Origin: BNXB01 sp031548005
GTDB taxonomy: Bacteria > Bacteroidota > Bacteroidia > Bacteroidales > Azobacteroidaceae
Length of the DNA: 64,000 bases
NCBI GenBank assembly: GCA_031548005.1
Contig: JAVBRK010000021.1
Location: 29,144-93,143, forward strand
Direction of reading: 5' to 3'
Positions 8,697-18,975 of this stretch are shown one piece after another. The stretch's first letter is position 1. The number at the start of each line of letters is the position of its first letter. A program made the position numbers and the translations under genes. The notes below the pieces were generated by a model. It searched no databases. It was not told the DNA's origin and saw only the letters and a program-made list of their open reading frames with translations.

Positions 8697-11027
8697 CTAT
8701 TCGCTTTTAATTGAATTTACCGGATTGGCTGTAGCGGCTTTCACAGCTTGCCAAACAACCGTTAATAACGTTAATGCGATGATAATCAAAGCTGCCGTTG
8801 CAAATATCCACCAACCGACTGAAATTCGATAGGCATAATCCTGCAACATTTTGTCCAGCCAGTAATATGCTACAGGAAAAGCAATCAACATTGCGATCCC
8901 AATCAAAATCAGGAATTCGTTCGAAAGCATCCGGACGATATTGCCGACACTTGCACCCAGCACTTTTCTGATTCCTATTTCTTTCGTCTTTGTTTCAGCA
9001 GTATAAGTTACCAGACCGAACAGACCGAGACAAGAAATAAAAACGGCAATCAAAGAAAATGCATTAAAAAGATTTCCGGTACGGATATCGGATTTATACA
9101 TTTGATCGAATTCTTCGTCCATAAACTGATAGTCAAAAGGGTACCCTTCGTTATAACGTTTCCAGATGGTTTCTACAGCCGCAATCGCTTCCCGGGATTT
9201 TCCAGGGGCCGATTTCACATACAGGTAATCGCCTCCCTGGGAATAGGAAATCACAATCGGGCCGATTTTACTGTGAAAATTCCGGAAATTAAAATCATCC
9301 GTTTCGCCGACAATTTCGCTTTCTTCGTCCGAATACAAGGGAATGGTACGTCCAACCACCTGAGGCCATCCTAATTTCTCGGCCATTTGCTTATTAACGA
9401 TGTATCCTCCGTGCGGATGATCCTCCAGAGTGAATTTACGGCCGGACAGAAGCTTAATATTGAAAAAATCCAACAGGTTGTAATCTCCGCTCAGGACTGC
9501 TGTTCCAAATTCTTTGGACTCGTCCTTACATTGCCATTTGCGGGAGATATTCCACCAAACATCATTAACCGGAATATTGGTTGCCGTTACATCCGGGATC
9601 GTTCCTTGCTGCAACAGTTCATTTTTAACTGTCGAATAATGCTCCTGCATGTTGTACATGCGGGTTACAAAAATATTCTCCTGTGTATATCCCGGATCTT
9701 TCTGACGTAAATAATTCAATTGAGATCCCAATCCGATTGTAATCAGGATCAGGCCGATTGAAAAAACAAACTGAACTGTTACCAGGATTTTCCGGACATA
9801 GGATTTTCCATGTACGGAAGTTGCGGATCCGCTTAGATTCCCGGCTTTAAACGATGACAGCATGAAGGCGGGATAGATTCCGGTTCCCAATATGATTACA
9901 ACAGCTAAAATCAGATAAATCAACAGAACGGAAGGAGAAAACAATTCAAGTTGAAGCTGTTTATCCGTCAATTCATTGTAAAAAGGTAATAATAGGAAAA
10001 TCAGGATCGTAGCAAGGATTACAGAGAGCACAAATACCAATCCGGATTCGTACATCATTTGCAGGAATAATTTAATCCGGCCGGATCCTAATATTTTGCG
10101 GATACTGGCTTCCTTCGCTCTTTTTGTCAAACGTGCCGTCACCAGGTTTACATAATTAATCGCTGCGATTAAAAGCAGGATGAATGCTGCTGCGGAAAAC
10201 AAGCGGACATTCTTAATGCCAGAAGGGGCCCCCTCCGAATCGTAAAGGCCGAGAGTAGTCAGGGACTGTATCGGAATACTCAGCCAGGTGCCCGGAACAT
10301 AGGCTTCTTCCGGAATCACTTCTTTCCATACCATCCGGTCCATTTTATCCCTCAAGGCTTTCAGGTCTACATTTTCGGCCAATAATCCGTAGGTGGTAAA
10401 GTACCAGTTGCTCCAATCTTTTCCATCACTATATCCGATCTTGGCCGCAACGTCCGGATACAATGTAAATGGTAAAATCATCCTGTATTGTAATGACGAA
10501 TTTTGAGGGAAATCAGCCATGACTGCTGTTACATGCATTATTCCGTATTTATCTGATTGGATCGACTTTCCAATCGGATCTTCTCCATTAAACAGTGTCT
10601 TTGCCAGGCTTTCGGAAAGAATAACCGAATATTTATCTTTAAAAAGCAATGCAGGATCACCTTTTATAAACCCGGGATCGAAAACTGAAAAGAAAGAAGA
10701 ATCGACTAAACAAATTTCAGATTCGGTGAATTTCTCGTCACCAGAGGACAAAACTCCCAGATCCAACCGGCTGAATACACGGCAGGTATGGAGTACTTCC
10801 GGAATATTTTGCTCGATAAAGGGAGCCAGATTTCCGGGAGAATTTCTTCCGAAAGTGCAGATGCGATCGGCATTCTTGAAGTTCCGGTTGATGCTCAACT
10901 CATCTCTAACCCACAGGATAATGAGGATACAAATAGCCAGACTCACAGCCAATCCGGCAATGTTAATAATGGAATACAGACCATCGCGGTACAGATTCCG
11001 GAACATTATCTTCAAATTATAAAACAT
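8697..11027 (-). CDS. FtsX/MacB-type ABC transporter permease, array copy 4
   Basis: Two-module permease of 776 residues. The first coupling motif is KEASIRKILGS, less canonical than in its relatives (alanine-serine for isoleucine-glycine); the second is the standard KEIGIRKVLGA. The C-terminal module is the closest match to copy 2. Its first periplasmic domain is shorter than in most copies. The C-terminus reads ANPVNSIKSE, with asparagine where the others have lysine. It is followed by ATPase 2 after 30 bases and preceded by copy 5 at 28 bases, so the group is probably one transcript. Confidence 0.9.
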   Translation of the reverse strand: MFYNLKIMFRNLYRDGLYSIINIAGLAVSLAICILIILWVRDELSINRNFKNADRICTFGRNSPGNLAPFIEQNIPEVLHTCRVFSRLDLGVLSSGDEKFTESEICLVDSSFFSVFDPGFIKGDPALLFKDKYSVILSESLAKTLFNGEDPIGKSIQSDKYGIMHVTAVMADFPQNSSLQYRMILPFTLYPDVAAKIGYSDGKDWSNWYFTTYGLLAENVDLKALRDKMDRMVWKEVIPEEAYVPGTWLSIPIQSLTTLGLYDSEGAPSGIKNVRLFSAAAFILLLIAAINYVNLVTARLTKRAKEASIRKILGSGRIKLFLQMMYESGLVFVLSVILATILIFLLLPFYNELTDKQLQLELFSPSVLLIYLILAVVIILGTGIYPAFMLSSFKAGNLSGSATSVHGKSYVRKILVTVQFVFSIGLILITIGLGSQLNYLRQKDPGYTQENIFVTRMYNMQEHYSTVKNELLQQGTIPDVTATNIPVNDVWWNISRKWQCKDESKEFGTAVLSGDYNLLDFFNIKLLSGRKFTLEDHPHGGYIVNKQMAEKLGWPQVVGRTIPLYSDEESEIVGETDDFNFRNFHSKIGPIVISYSQGGDYLYVKSAPGKSREAIAAVETIWKRYNEGYPFDYQFMDEEFDQMYKSDIRTGNLFNAFSLIAVFISCLGLFGLVTYTAETKTKEIGIRKVLGASVGNIVRMLSNEFLILIGIAMLIAFPVAYYWLDKMLQDYAYRISVGWWIFATAALIIIALTLLTVVWQAVKAATANPVNSIKSE

Positions 11028-11055
11028 AATCCTCCAGATTAATAATTAAAATGTG

Positions 11056-13404
11056 TTATTCACTTTTAATCGATTTCACCGGATTGGCTGACGCTGCCTT
11101 GACCGCCTGCCAACCCACAGTCAGCAGCGCCACTACCACTGCAAGAACCGCCACAGTCACAAAGATCCACCAGGTGAAACCAGTCCGGTAAGCATATCCG
11201 GATAACCATTGATTAGTCAGCCACCAGGCTACCGGGAACCCGATTGCAATCGACACCAGGACTAAAAACATAAACTCTCTGGAAATCAGCATTGTAATAT
11301 TTATAACGGAAGCCCCTAACACCTTGCGGACTCCGATTTCTTTACGACGGGTTTCTGCCATGTAAGCCGACAGTCCAAACAAGCCCAAGCAGGAAATAAA
11401 AATGGCAAGTCCGGCGAAACAGGTTGCCAAAGTTCCGGTACGCTGTTCATCGGCAAACTTACGGGCATAATCTTCATCCACAAATTTGTATTCAAAGGGG
11501 AAATCGGAGTTGTAAGCAGCCATTATTTTCTCCAGTTTGGCGATATTGTCGCTCATGCGATTTGCTCCATTCAATTTGATGTACATACAACCAAAAAATC
11601 CTGCAGGACCACCAATGATCATCGGCCGGATGGATTCGTAAGGAGAGTCGATCACAAAGTCTTTTACAACCCCAACAACATGCCATTCGCGCCTCCGGTC
11701 TACTACGATCTGCCCGATAGGATCTTCAAAATTCATTAGCTTAACTGCCGACTCATTCAGCAGCAACGCCGTAGAATCTGTCGGGTAGGCATTGAAATCG
11801 ATATCCCGTCCTTTCAGCAATACGACTCCTGTCGTTGCTGCCCATCCTGCATCCACATAATACCTGTTGACCTGTGTTTTATCATTCGGATCTTTCCCTT
11901 TCCATTGAATTCCCCAGGTCGAATTCCAGGTTTCAGTAATCGGACTTAACGTGCGTGTTACCGAAAGGGCAGCCCCTGAAGAAATCAGTTCCTGCCGTAT
12001 AACCCCCTGATGTTCATCCATCTGTTTCGATAAAGAAATTAAAATCAATTGATCTTTATTATATCCGGAATTGCGATCCTGAGCATACCGGATCTGCTTG
12101 TGAACCATCACCGTAGCTGTAATCAGCACGATAGCACAAGAAAACTGGATCACAATAAGCGCTTTCCTGGGCATTGCAGCCCCTTTTCCCAGATTAAAAA
12201 CACCTTTCAACACCTCCACCGGTAAAAAAGATGACAGGTAAAAAGCAGGGTAACTTCCAGCCAACAATCCTGTAATAATCACAAATGATACTAAAAACAG
12301 CCAAAACCAGCTATTCCCAAAATCTATAGCAATCCGTTCATTCATCAGACTATTGAAAAACGGTAAGCATAAAATAACCAACACCATTGCAATCATGGCT
12401 GCAATCACGGTAATCAACATCGACTCTCCTATAAATTGTCCGATTAATGAACTTTTACGAGCCCCTGTAACTTTGCGCACCCCAACTTCTTTTGCCCGTT
12501 TCGCACTACGGGCTGTACTCAGGTTTATAAAATTAATACAGGCAATCAGTAACACCAGCAATGCAATAAAGAAAAACAAGCGAAGGATATCAATGCGTCC
12601 TCCAACAGCCTGCCCATTCTCCCATTTTGTATAAAGATGCACTTTACTGAGAGGATGTAAAATAGTTTGAGTTTTATCTTCATTATTGGTATTTTTTCCA
12701 ATAATATCCCTGATTGAATTATTCAAAGATACAATATCGGTTTTCGGCATTAATTCTACATAAGTAAATGTTTCATAGTTACCCCAGCGATCTTCCCCCA
12801 GATCATTCAATTCGGTCATCAGTTGATAAGGGAGTAACGCCTCGAACTGAAAAGTAGAATTATGTTGAGGATTATCCATTATTCCGGTGACTGTTACCGG
12901 GTATTTGGCCCGTATCAGGATATTTTTCCCAAGCGGATCTTCCGATCCGAAAAGGCGTTCGGCAAGCGACCGGGTAAGAACAACCGAATGAGGATCGGTC
13001 AAAGCTGTGGAAGCATTTCCTGTTGTCAGAGGAAAAGTGAACATACTCAGAAATTGAGCATCGGCAAATAATAAATTGGAATTGAACTTTTTGTCTCCAT
13101 AAGTACAGACTTCCGTTAAATTGTTATAGCGCGTCATATCGGCAATTTCAGGATATTGATCTTTCAGCGCCGGACCGAGCAATCTTGAAGTGTTAGCCAT
13201 ACCGCCGAACGACTCATTATAGTTCATTACCTGGTACAACCGGGGCTCCTTTTCGTGAAAACGATCATAGCTCCACTGGTTGTATATCCACAACATGATC
13301 AGCATGGCCGCCGCCATACCGATGGTTAACCCGCCAATGTTAATGGCCGAATAGATACCGTCGCGAAATAATTTTCGGAATGTTATTTTCAGATAATAGG
13401 ACAT
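11056..13404 (-). CDS. FtsX/MacB-type ABC transporter permease, array copy 5
   Basis: Two-module permease of 782 residues, closest to copy 3. The start MSYYLKITFRKL differs from the MFYNLKI start of copies 1-4. Coupling motifs are KEVGVRKVTGA and KEIGVRKVLGA. The C-terminal module carries SAYMAETRRKEIG. The topology is as in its neighbours, with two large periplasmic domains between the membrane segments. Only 18 bases separate it from copy 6 upstream and 28 from copy 4 downstream, consistent with one operon. The substrate is unknown. Confidence 0.9.
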   Translation of the reverse strand: MSYYLKITFRKLFRDGIYSAINIGGLTIGMAAAMLIMLWIYNQWSYDRFHEKEPRLYQVMNYNESFGGMANTSRLLGPALKDQYPEIADMTRYNNLTEVCTYGDKKFNSNLLFADAQFLSMFTFPLTTGNASTALTDPHSVVLTRSLAERLFGSEDPLGKNILIRAKYPVTVTGIMDNPQHNSTFQFEALLPYQLMTELNDLGEDRWGNYETFTYVELMPKTDIVSLNNSIRDIIGKNTNNEDKTQTILHPLSKVHLYTKWENGQAVGGRIDILRLFFFIALLVLLIACINFINLSTARSAKRAKEVGVRKVTGARKSSLIGQFIGESMLITVIAAMIAMVLVILCLPFFNSLMNERIAIDFGNSWFWLFLVSFVIITGLLAGSYPAFYLSSFLPVEVLKGVFNLGKGAAMPRKALIVIQFSCAIVLITATVMVHKQIRYAQDRNSGYNKDQLILISLSKQMDEHQGVIRQELISSGAALSVTRTLSPITETWNSTWGIQWKGKDPNDKTQVNRYYVDAGWAATTGVVLLKGRDIDFNAYPTDSTALLLNESAVKLMNFEDPIGQIVVDRRREWHVVGVVKDFVIDSPYESIRPMIIGGPAGFFGCMYIKLNGANRMSDNIAKLEKIMAAYNSDFPFEYKFVDEDYARKFADEQRTGTLATCFAGLAIFISCLGLFGLSAYMAETRRKEIGVRKVLGASVINITMLISREFMFLVLVSIAIGFPVAWWLTNQWLSGYAYRTGFTWWIFVTVAVLAVVVALLTVGWQAVKAASANPVKSIKSE

Positions 13405-13422
13405 ATTCTTAATTCTAATGTG

Positions 13423-15822
13423 TTATTCACTCTTAATCGATTTCACCGGATTGGCCGTAGCAGCTTTTATCGATTGAAAACTAACCGTTAACATGGCGAT
13501 CAACAATACCAGCAGCCCGCTACCGGCAAATATCCACCAGTTTATATCGATCCGGTACTCATAATCCTGCAACCACCGGTGCATGATCCACCAGCCCAAG
13601 GGAATCGCAATGATAAATGCGATGGCGATCAACATCATGAAATTCCGACCCAGTAATTCAACAATATTCAATACCGAAGCTCCCAATACTTTACGGATTC
13701 CGATTTCTTTGGTACGTTGTTCAGCCAAAAAAGCTGTCAATCCAAATAATCCGAGGCAAGAAATAAAGATGGCCAGAACAGCGAACAAGCCGGATAACTT
13801 ACCTACAAGCAAGGTCGATTTGAATTTCTGATTGAACTGTTCGTCCATAAATTCATATTCAAACGGATGATTCGGATCGATTTTTTTTAAAACACTTTCC
13901 ACTTTTTTCAAAGCATCCTGCGTATTTCCTGGTTTTAACCGGATAAACAGATTAAAGTCGGATGTATTTCCATAATAATTGTAGAAAAGAACCGGCTCTC
14001 CTTTCATTTTGTACATATCGTTAAATACAAAATCCTGAACGATTCCAATAATCGTAAGGGGATATTCTCCGTTTCCCTGACCTTGCCAGATTCTCCCTCC
14101 CACACGGCCTTCATCTCCCATTAACTTGGCTAATGTTTCGTTGATAATAATGGGAGAATCCGCTTCATCTTTGGCATTTTTCGATACGAAATAACGACCT
14201 TCTTTCAACTTGATATCCAGAGTAGGCAACAACTCGGGGCTTGTTCTTACATGAGAAATCAAAGGATCGATATGATCCGGTTTTCCCTGCCACTGCCAGT
14301 TTCCACCATTACTCCACAAGTTGATCATCATCTGATCGCTCAATCCGGCATTTTCTACAACGCCGGTTGCCAACAACTCCTGTTTCAGGGGCTCAAAATG
14401 ATCCAGAATATCCTGATTGGCCCCCAATGTTAATACCTGCTCTATATCCATCCCCAATGATCTATTTTTAGTATGTTGTATCTGTAAATAGATAAATGCA
14501 GTGCAAATAATCAATGTCAGGGACACCGTAAACTGAAATGTGACCAACCCTTTACGCAGCCAATCGGTACCTCCTCCTCCACGGGTAGCCAGTTTACGTA
14601 AAACATCGATCGGAGGAAAAGATGAGAGAAAAAATGCGGGATAGCTACCGGCAAAAAAAGCACACAACACACCGACAGAGAGCAATCCAATCCAATGAAC
14701 CGGATTAGTTAATCCCAACGATAGCTCTTTTTCTGTTAAATGGTTGAACGGAGGTAATAGCACGATTATAAAAAGAATAGCAAACAGCAAAGATAAAGAG
14801 GTGATCACCGCCGATTCGGAAATAAATTGCCAGATAAGCCTCAAACGACTGGCTCCAAATGTTTTACGAACCCCGACTTCCAACACCCGCTTTTGAGACC
14901 GGGCGGTAGAAAGGTTCATAAAATTAATGCAGGCGATCACCAGAATCACCACGGCAATCCAGAAAAATAATCTGACATAACGGATGTATCCTGTTCCCGT
15001 AGGATAACCGTCTTTAAACTCTCCGTATAATTTGAGTTTGTTGAAAGGATATAGAAACAATGTTGTTCCATCATCCGGAGAATTCCTTTTTTTCTTGAGC
15101 AGGTCCTTTATTTGAGCATTAACCTGATTTATATCGGCCGATGCATCCAATTCCACATAGTCGGTCATCCAGTTCGATCCCCAGTGTGTTTCCGCTGATT
15201 GCCAACCAGTGGCTATAAAATCTTTTACTCTTTGTTGAAAAGGAATAAGCCAGTTAAAAGTGAATTCCGAATTCTTTTTCGAATTTTTTATTACTGCAGT
15301 AATCTGGTATTCCTCTCCATTATCTTTCTTCAATGTTTGTCCTATCGGATTATCTTTCCCGAAAAAACGGGAAGCCATATCTTCCGTAATCACCAATGGA
15401 TAAGCCGCATCGAATGCAGTTTTTGCATTTCCTTTTATAAATTCGATATCCAACATACTGAAAATAGAAGAATCGGCATAAGCTCCTGTTTCGTAGAGCA
15501 TTTTATTATTCAAGGCGAATAAACACTTGGTTCCATTGTCACTGTAACGCGTCACATTTCTTATTCCGGTAACTTCTTCTTTCAAAGCTGCAGCCAACGG
15601 ATTGGGAGCAACTTTAAAAGTACGAACCTCATCACCATATTTTTGATTCTGATACAAGGCATACAGTTGTTTCTGCTTCGGGAAATCGTTGTAAGTGACT
15701 TCATCTTCCACCCACAGAAGGATCAGGGACGCACAGGTTATACCGATCGCCAGACCGAGAATATTCAAAATACTGTATGTCTTATTCCGGAAAATAATCC
15801 GGAGAGATTGCCTGATATTCAT
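13423..15822 (-). CDS. FtsX/MacB-type ABC transporter permease, array copy 6
   Basis: Largest of the seven at 799 residues. With copy 7 it forms a distinct subgroup starting MN(I/T)RQSLRIIFRNK, with a C-terminal module of the type LTAFLAEQRTKEIG. Coupling motifs are LEVGVRKTFGA and KEIGIRKVLGA. Two periplasmic domains are present, at about 50-270 and 460-670. The gene ends 18 bases before copy 5 and begins 19 bases after the end of copy 7, so it belongs to the adaptor-proximal part of the array. Confidence 0.9.
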   Translation of the reverse strand: MNIRQSLRIIFRNKTYSILNILGLAIGITCASLILLWVEDEVTYNDFPKQKQLYALYQNQKYGDEVRTFKVAPNPLAAALKEEVTGIRNVTRYSDNGTKCLFALNNKMLYETGAYADSSIFSMLDIEFIKGNAKTAFDAAYPLVITEDMASRFFGKDNPIGQTLKKDNGEEYQITAVIKNSKKNSEFTFNWLIPFQQRVKDFIATGWQSAETHWGSNWMTDYVELDASADINQVNAQIKDLLKKKRNSPDDGTTLFLYPFNKLKLYGEFKDGYPTGTGYIRYVRLFFWIAVVILVIACINFMNLSTARSQKRVLEVGVRKTFGASRLRLIWQFISESAVITSLSLLFAILFIIVLLPPFNHLTEKELSLGLTNPVHWIGLLSVGVLCAFFAGSYPAFFLSSFPPIDVLRKLATRGGGGTDWLRKGLVTFQFTVSLTLIICTAFIYLQIQHTKNRSLGMDIEQVLTLGANQDILDHFEPLKQELLATGVVENAGLSDQMMINLWSNGGNWQWQGKPDHIDPLISHVRTSPELLPTLDIKLKEGRYFVSKNAKDEADSPIIINETLAKLMGDEGRVGGRIWQGQGNGEYPLTIIGIVQDFVFNDMYKMKGEPVLFYNYYGNTSDFNLFIRLKPGNTQDALKKVESVLKKIDPNHPFEYEFMDEQFNQKFKSTLLVGKLSGLFAVLAIFISCLGLFGLTAFLAEQRTKEIGIRKVLGASVLNIVELLGRNFMMLIAIAFIIAIPLGWWIMHRWLQDYEYRIDINWWIFAGSGLLVLLIAMLTVSFQSIKAATANPVKSIKSE

Positions 15823-15841
15823 AATTCTTAATTTTAATGTG

Positions 15842-18202
15842 TCATTCTGTCTTTATCGATTTCACCGGATTGGCCATCGCTGCTTTTACAGCTTGCAGGC
15901 AAACCGTAAATATGGTTATTGCGATTGTTATGATTGCAGCCACTGCAAACATCCACCAGGATAAAGAAATACGATAAGCAAAATCACTCAGATAGTTATT
16001 TCCCATCCACCAGGCTACAGGCAAAGCCACCACCAGGGAGATAATCAGGAGTTTCAGATAATCGCCTGTGAAAAGAGACACGATATTATTAATGTTTGCC
16101 CCCATCACTTTACGGATTCCGATTTCCCGGGTTCGTTGCTCCGCCATAAACGCGGTAAGCCCGAATACACCCATGCAGGCAACGAAAATAGCCAATATAG
16201 AGAAGCAAATAGCGACATGATTGGTACGGTGCTCGGATTCATAGGCTTTTTCCCATTCCGCATCAGGGAAACCGGCTTCAAACATACCATTCGGATTATA
16301 TTTTTTATAGATCTGCTCAAAAGTTTTCAGTTGCGCTGGCATATCTCCACCTTTCACACGCACCACAATCGTTTGCAGGGGACGATTTTTCCCGTTATGG
16401 ATGCAAAAACCGCTAATAGGACGGTATAATGGCTCGAAATTAAAGTTTTCGACCACTCCGCAAACGTAAGTATCTCCTTCATTGATGTTTGCCATCACCT
16501 TCTTTCCAATCACCTCTTCAGGGGTCATGCCCAGATATTCTACCGATTTGCGGTTGAGAACGATTTGTGTAATGGTATCTTCCGCCATTCTTTCCGGAAG
16601 ATTTTTACCGGCAATCAATTTCAATTGCATGGTCGGTAAGAAATTAGCATCAGCTTTGATACTCGAAAGACTAAGTCCGGTTTTGTCATCCCGGTCTTTC
16701 ATAAGAATCATCCCATTTCCATTGAATATATAACCGCTTTCCCGGGCAACCATCTCGACAGAGTTCTGTGCATGGTACTCGTTTGCAAGCGCTTCGGTCA
16801 TATCTCCCGGCGCAGTCATAACAATCAGATTGTGTGGATTATATCCGATATCTTTGTTATTGGTATAACGAATCTGGGATTGGATAATAAATACCCAGGT
16901 GATCAGGACTACAGCAACGGCAAACTGCCCGACAGTCAGCGCTTTTCTTACAAAACCATGGACAGAGCCTCGTCCTACAGTACCGGAGCGGATCGCCAGT
17001 AATGGGGGAAAACTCGACAGATACAAGGCCGGATAAGAGGCTGCAACCAGGGTAGTCAATAACAGCAACAAAAGAGCGCCGAATAAAAACACCGGCTGGA
17101 ATACGATGGAAAAAGACAATTGTTCGTTCAACAGATTATTGAACACCGGCAACAGAAGATACGCCAGACCAAAAGCCAGGATAAAAGAAGCAATCGAAAT
17201 GATCCCGGTTTCGGTTACCAATTGCAAAATCAGCCTGCCCCGGCTGGCTCCAAGCGTTTTGCTGACTCCGATTTCTTTCGAACGCTTCTGAGCGCGCGCC
17301 GTACTCAGATTCATATAATTGATACAGGCGACTAAAAGAATGGTAACAGCCAGGATCATCAGCATTTTAACTTTCCCTATATCGCTTTGGGAAGAAGTAT
17401 AGGAATGTAAAAATTTTCCGGAATACAGGTGAATATCTTCCAACCGTTGTAATTTCGGATAGAAAAAACACTCTCCTTTGGTTTCATCGGAAGTAATTTT
17501 TTTCAGTTGTTCGTTAACGGAAGCCATATCAGCACCTGTATTCAACAGGCAAAAGGTTTCAAAATCGATATTTCCCCAATAAAGATTATCCCTCATCCAC
17601 GTAGGATAGCTATGCATAAATGGAGCAATAGCCTGATAATCATAGAACGAACTATTTTTAGGAAAATCTTGATAAACCGCTTTGACCTCAATAGGAAATT
17701 CACCGTCGAGGGAGATAGTCTTACCCATAGGATCTTCATTGCCAAACAGCTTTTTCGCCATTTTTTCAGACAAAGCAATGGCATTCGGTTGTTTCATAAC
17801 CGCCTCGGGCGAGCCGGAGAGGAAAGGAGTATCAAACAATCGAAAGAAATCCTCATCAGCCCACATTAATTTGAATTTCAATGGGTTATCATTTATCCGG
17901 ATCAGATAATTTACCGGATAGCTGCGAACTGTTGCAACTACCTCCGGAATCTTTTCCTTGATAGTTGGTCCAACAATATTGGCTGTTGTACAAAAAGTCT
18001 CTCCCGGCATATAAGCTGTCAGATACGAATTCATCCGGTAGACATTTTTACTTTCTTTGAACGATTTATCGAACGAGCGCTCATTATAAACCATCAGACA
18101 AATCAATAACACGACCGATAATCCGATAGATAATCCGATGATATTTAATATGCTGTAAGTCTTATTCCGGAAAATAATCCGGAGAGATTGTCTTGTATTC
18201 AT
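15842..18202 (-). CDS. FtsX/MacB-type ABC transporter permease, array copy 7 (adaptor-proximal)
   Basis: Two-module permease of 786 residues, the first permease read after the adaptor and ATPase 1. It shares the MNTRQSLRIIFRNK start with copy 6. Coupling motifs are KEIGVSKTLGA, where serine replaces the usual arginine or lysine, and REIGIRKVMGA. The C-terminus is ANPVKSIKTE. Its position directly behind ATPase 1 suggests that adaptor, ATPase 1 and copy 7 form the minimal MacAB-like pump, with the other copies as added partners. Confidence 0.9.
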   Translation of the reverse strand: MNTRQSLRIIFRNKTYSILNIIGLSIGLSVVLLICLMVYNERSFDKSFKESKNVYRMNSYLTAYMPGETFCTTANIVGPTIKEKIPEVVATVRSYPVNYLIRINDNPLKFKLMWADEDFFRLFDTPFLSGSPEAVMKQPNAIALSEKMAKKLFGNEDPMGKTISLDGEFPIEVKAVYQDFPKNSSFYDYQAIAPFMHSYPTWMRDNLYWGNIDFETFCLLNTGADMASVNEQLKKITSDETKGECFFYPKLQRLEDIHLYSGKFLHSYTSSQSDIGKVKMLMILAVTILLVACINYMNLSTARAQKRSKEIGVSKTLGASRGRLILQLVTETGIISIASFILAFGLAYLLLPVFNNLLNEQLSFSIVFQPVFLFGALLLLLLTTLVAASYPALYLSSFPPLLAIRSGTVGRGSVHGFVRKALTVGQFAVAVVLITWVFIIQSQIRYTNNKDIGYNPHNLIVMTAPGDMTEALANEYHAQNSVEMVARESGYIFNGNGMILMKDRDDKTGLSLSSIKADANFLPTMQLKLIAGKNLPERMAEDTITQIVLNRKSVEYLGMTPEEVIGKKVMANINEGDTYVCGVVENFNFEPLYRPISGFCIHNGKNRPLQTIVVRVKGGDMPAQLKTFEQIYKKYNPNGMFEAGFPDAEWEKAYESEHRTNHVAICFSILAIFVACMGVFGLTAFMAEQRTREIGIRKVMGANINNIVSLFTGDYLKLLIISLVVALPVAWWMGNNYLSDFAYRISLSWWMFAVAAIITIAITIFTVCLQAVKAAMANPVKSIKTE

Positions 18203-18232
18203 AACTTTTTATTTTATTGACAGTTGACAGTT

Positions 18233-18256
18233 AATAATTGATAATTATCGATTATT
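18233..18256. repeat. 24-base near-perfect palindrome between ATPase 1 and permease copy 7
   Basis: The halves AATAATTGATAA and TTATCGATTATT are complementary except at one position. The palindrome touches the stop codon of ATPase 1 and is preceded on the plus strand by two copies of TTGACAG (18217-18230). It resembles the AT-rich linker at 2340-2366. It could be a processing or attenuation hairpin that separates expression of the adaptor and ATPase from the permeases. Confidence 0.5.
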
Positions 18257-18954
18257 TATTGTGCGGCATAAACCAACTCTTTCAAGAAGTTTTCCGTTAC
18301 CGTTTTCCCGTCGAGCATGTGAATAATCCGGTGAGCATAACGGGAATCGTGTTCGCTGTGAGTTACCATAATGATAGTGGTACCTTTTTCATTCAATGAA
18401 GTCAATAGCTGCATCACTTCCAGACCGTTTTTACTATCCAGATTTCCGGTCGGCTCATCCGCCAGGATCAGTTTGGGGCTGTTTACTACCGCACGGGCCA
18501 CAGCTACCCGCTGTTGCTGACCACCAGAAAGCTGAGACGGAAAATGATTCCGGCGGTGCATCATCTGTACGCCTTCCAAAGCCGCTTCGACCAAAGGTTT
18601 GCGGTCGGCAGCCTTGATATTGTTATACACCAGGGGCAATTCTACATTCTCAAATACAGTCAGTTCATCGATGAGGTTAAAGCTCTGAAAAACAAAGCCG
18701 ATATTCGACTTACGCAAATCGCTACGCTTATTTTCATTGAATTTAGCGACTTCAACTCCATTAAAAACGAAGCTACCGGAAGTCGGATCGTCCAACATCC
18801 CTAAAATATTAAGCAATGTTGATTTTCCGCAACCCGAAGGCCCCATAATGGCAACAAATTCATGCTCTTTTACTTCCATGCACATTTTATTCAGCGCCAC
18901 AGTTTCTACCTCTTCTGTACGGTAAATTTTCTCGAGATCTGTAATTTTAATCAT
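18256..18954 (-). CDS. ABC transporter ATP-binding protein 1 (MacB/LolD class)
   Basis: ATPase of 232 residues with all canonical motifs: Walker A GPSGCGKST (about residue 38), Q-loop in FVFQSF, signature LSGGQQQRVAVARA, Walker B LILADEP, D-loop GNLDS and switch histidine in VTHSE. It belongs to the class that powers LolCDE, FtsEX and MacB-type permeases. It is encoded 21 bases after the adaptor gene and 53 bases before permease copy 7. It probably serves most permeases of the array, since seven permeases share only two ATPases. Confidence 0.94.
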   Translation of the reverse strand: MIKITDLEKIYRTEEVETVALNKMCMEVKEHEFVAIMGPSGCGKSTLLNILGMLDDPTSGSFVFNGVEVAKFNENKRSDLRKSNIGFVFQSFNLIDELTVFENVELPLVYNNIKAADRKPLVEAALEGVQMMHRRNHFPSQLSGGQQQRVAVARAVVNSPKLILADEPTGNLDSKNGLEVMQLLTSLNEKGTTIIMVTHSEHDSRYAHRIIHMLDGKTVTENFLKELVYAAQ

Positions 18955-18975
18955 GATAATCTATTTTTATTTTAT

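Noticed and set aside
2333..18255. Possible CRISPR-like or mobile origin of the repeated blocks at permease gene ends
   Set aside because: The repeated ends (coding for ANPVKSIK-type C-termini) are homologous coding sequence of paralogues, not spaced identical repeats, and no transposase or integrase is present.
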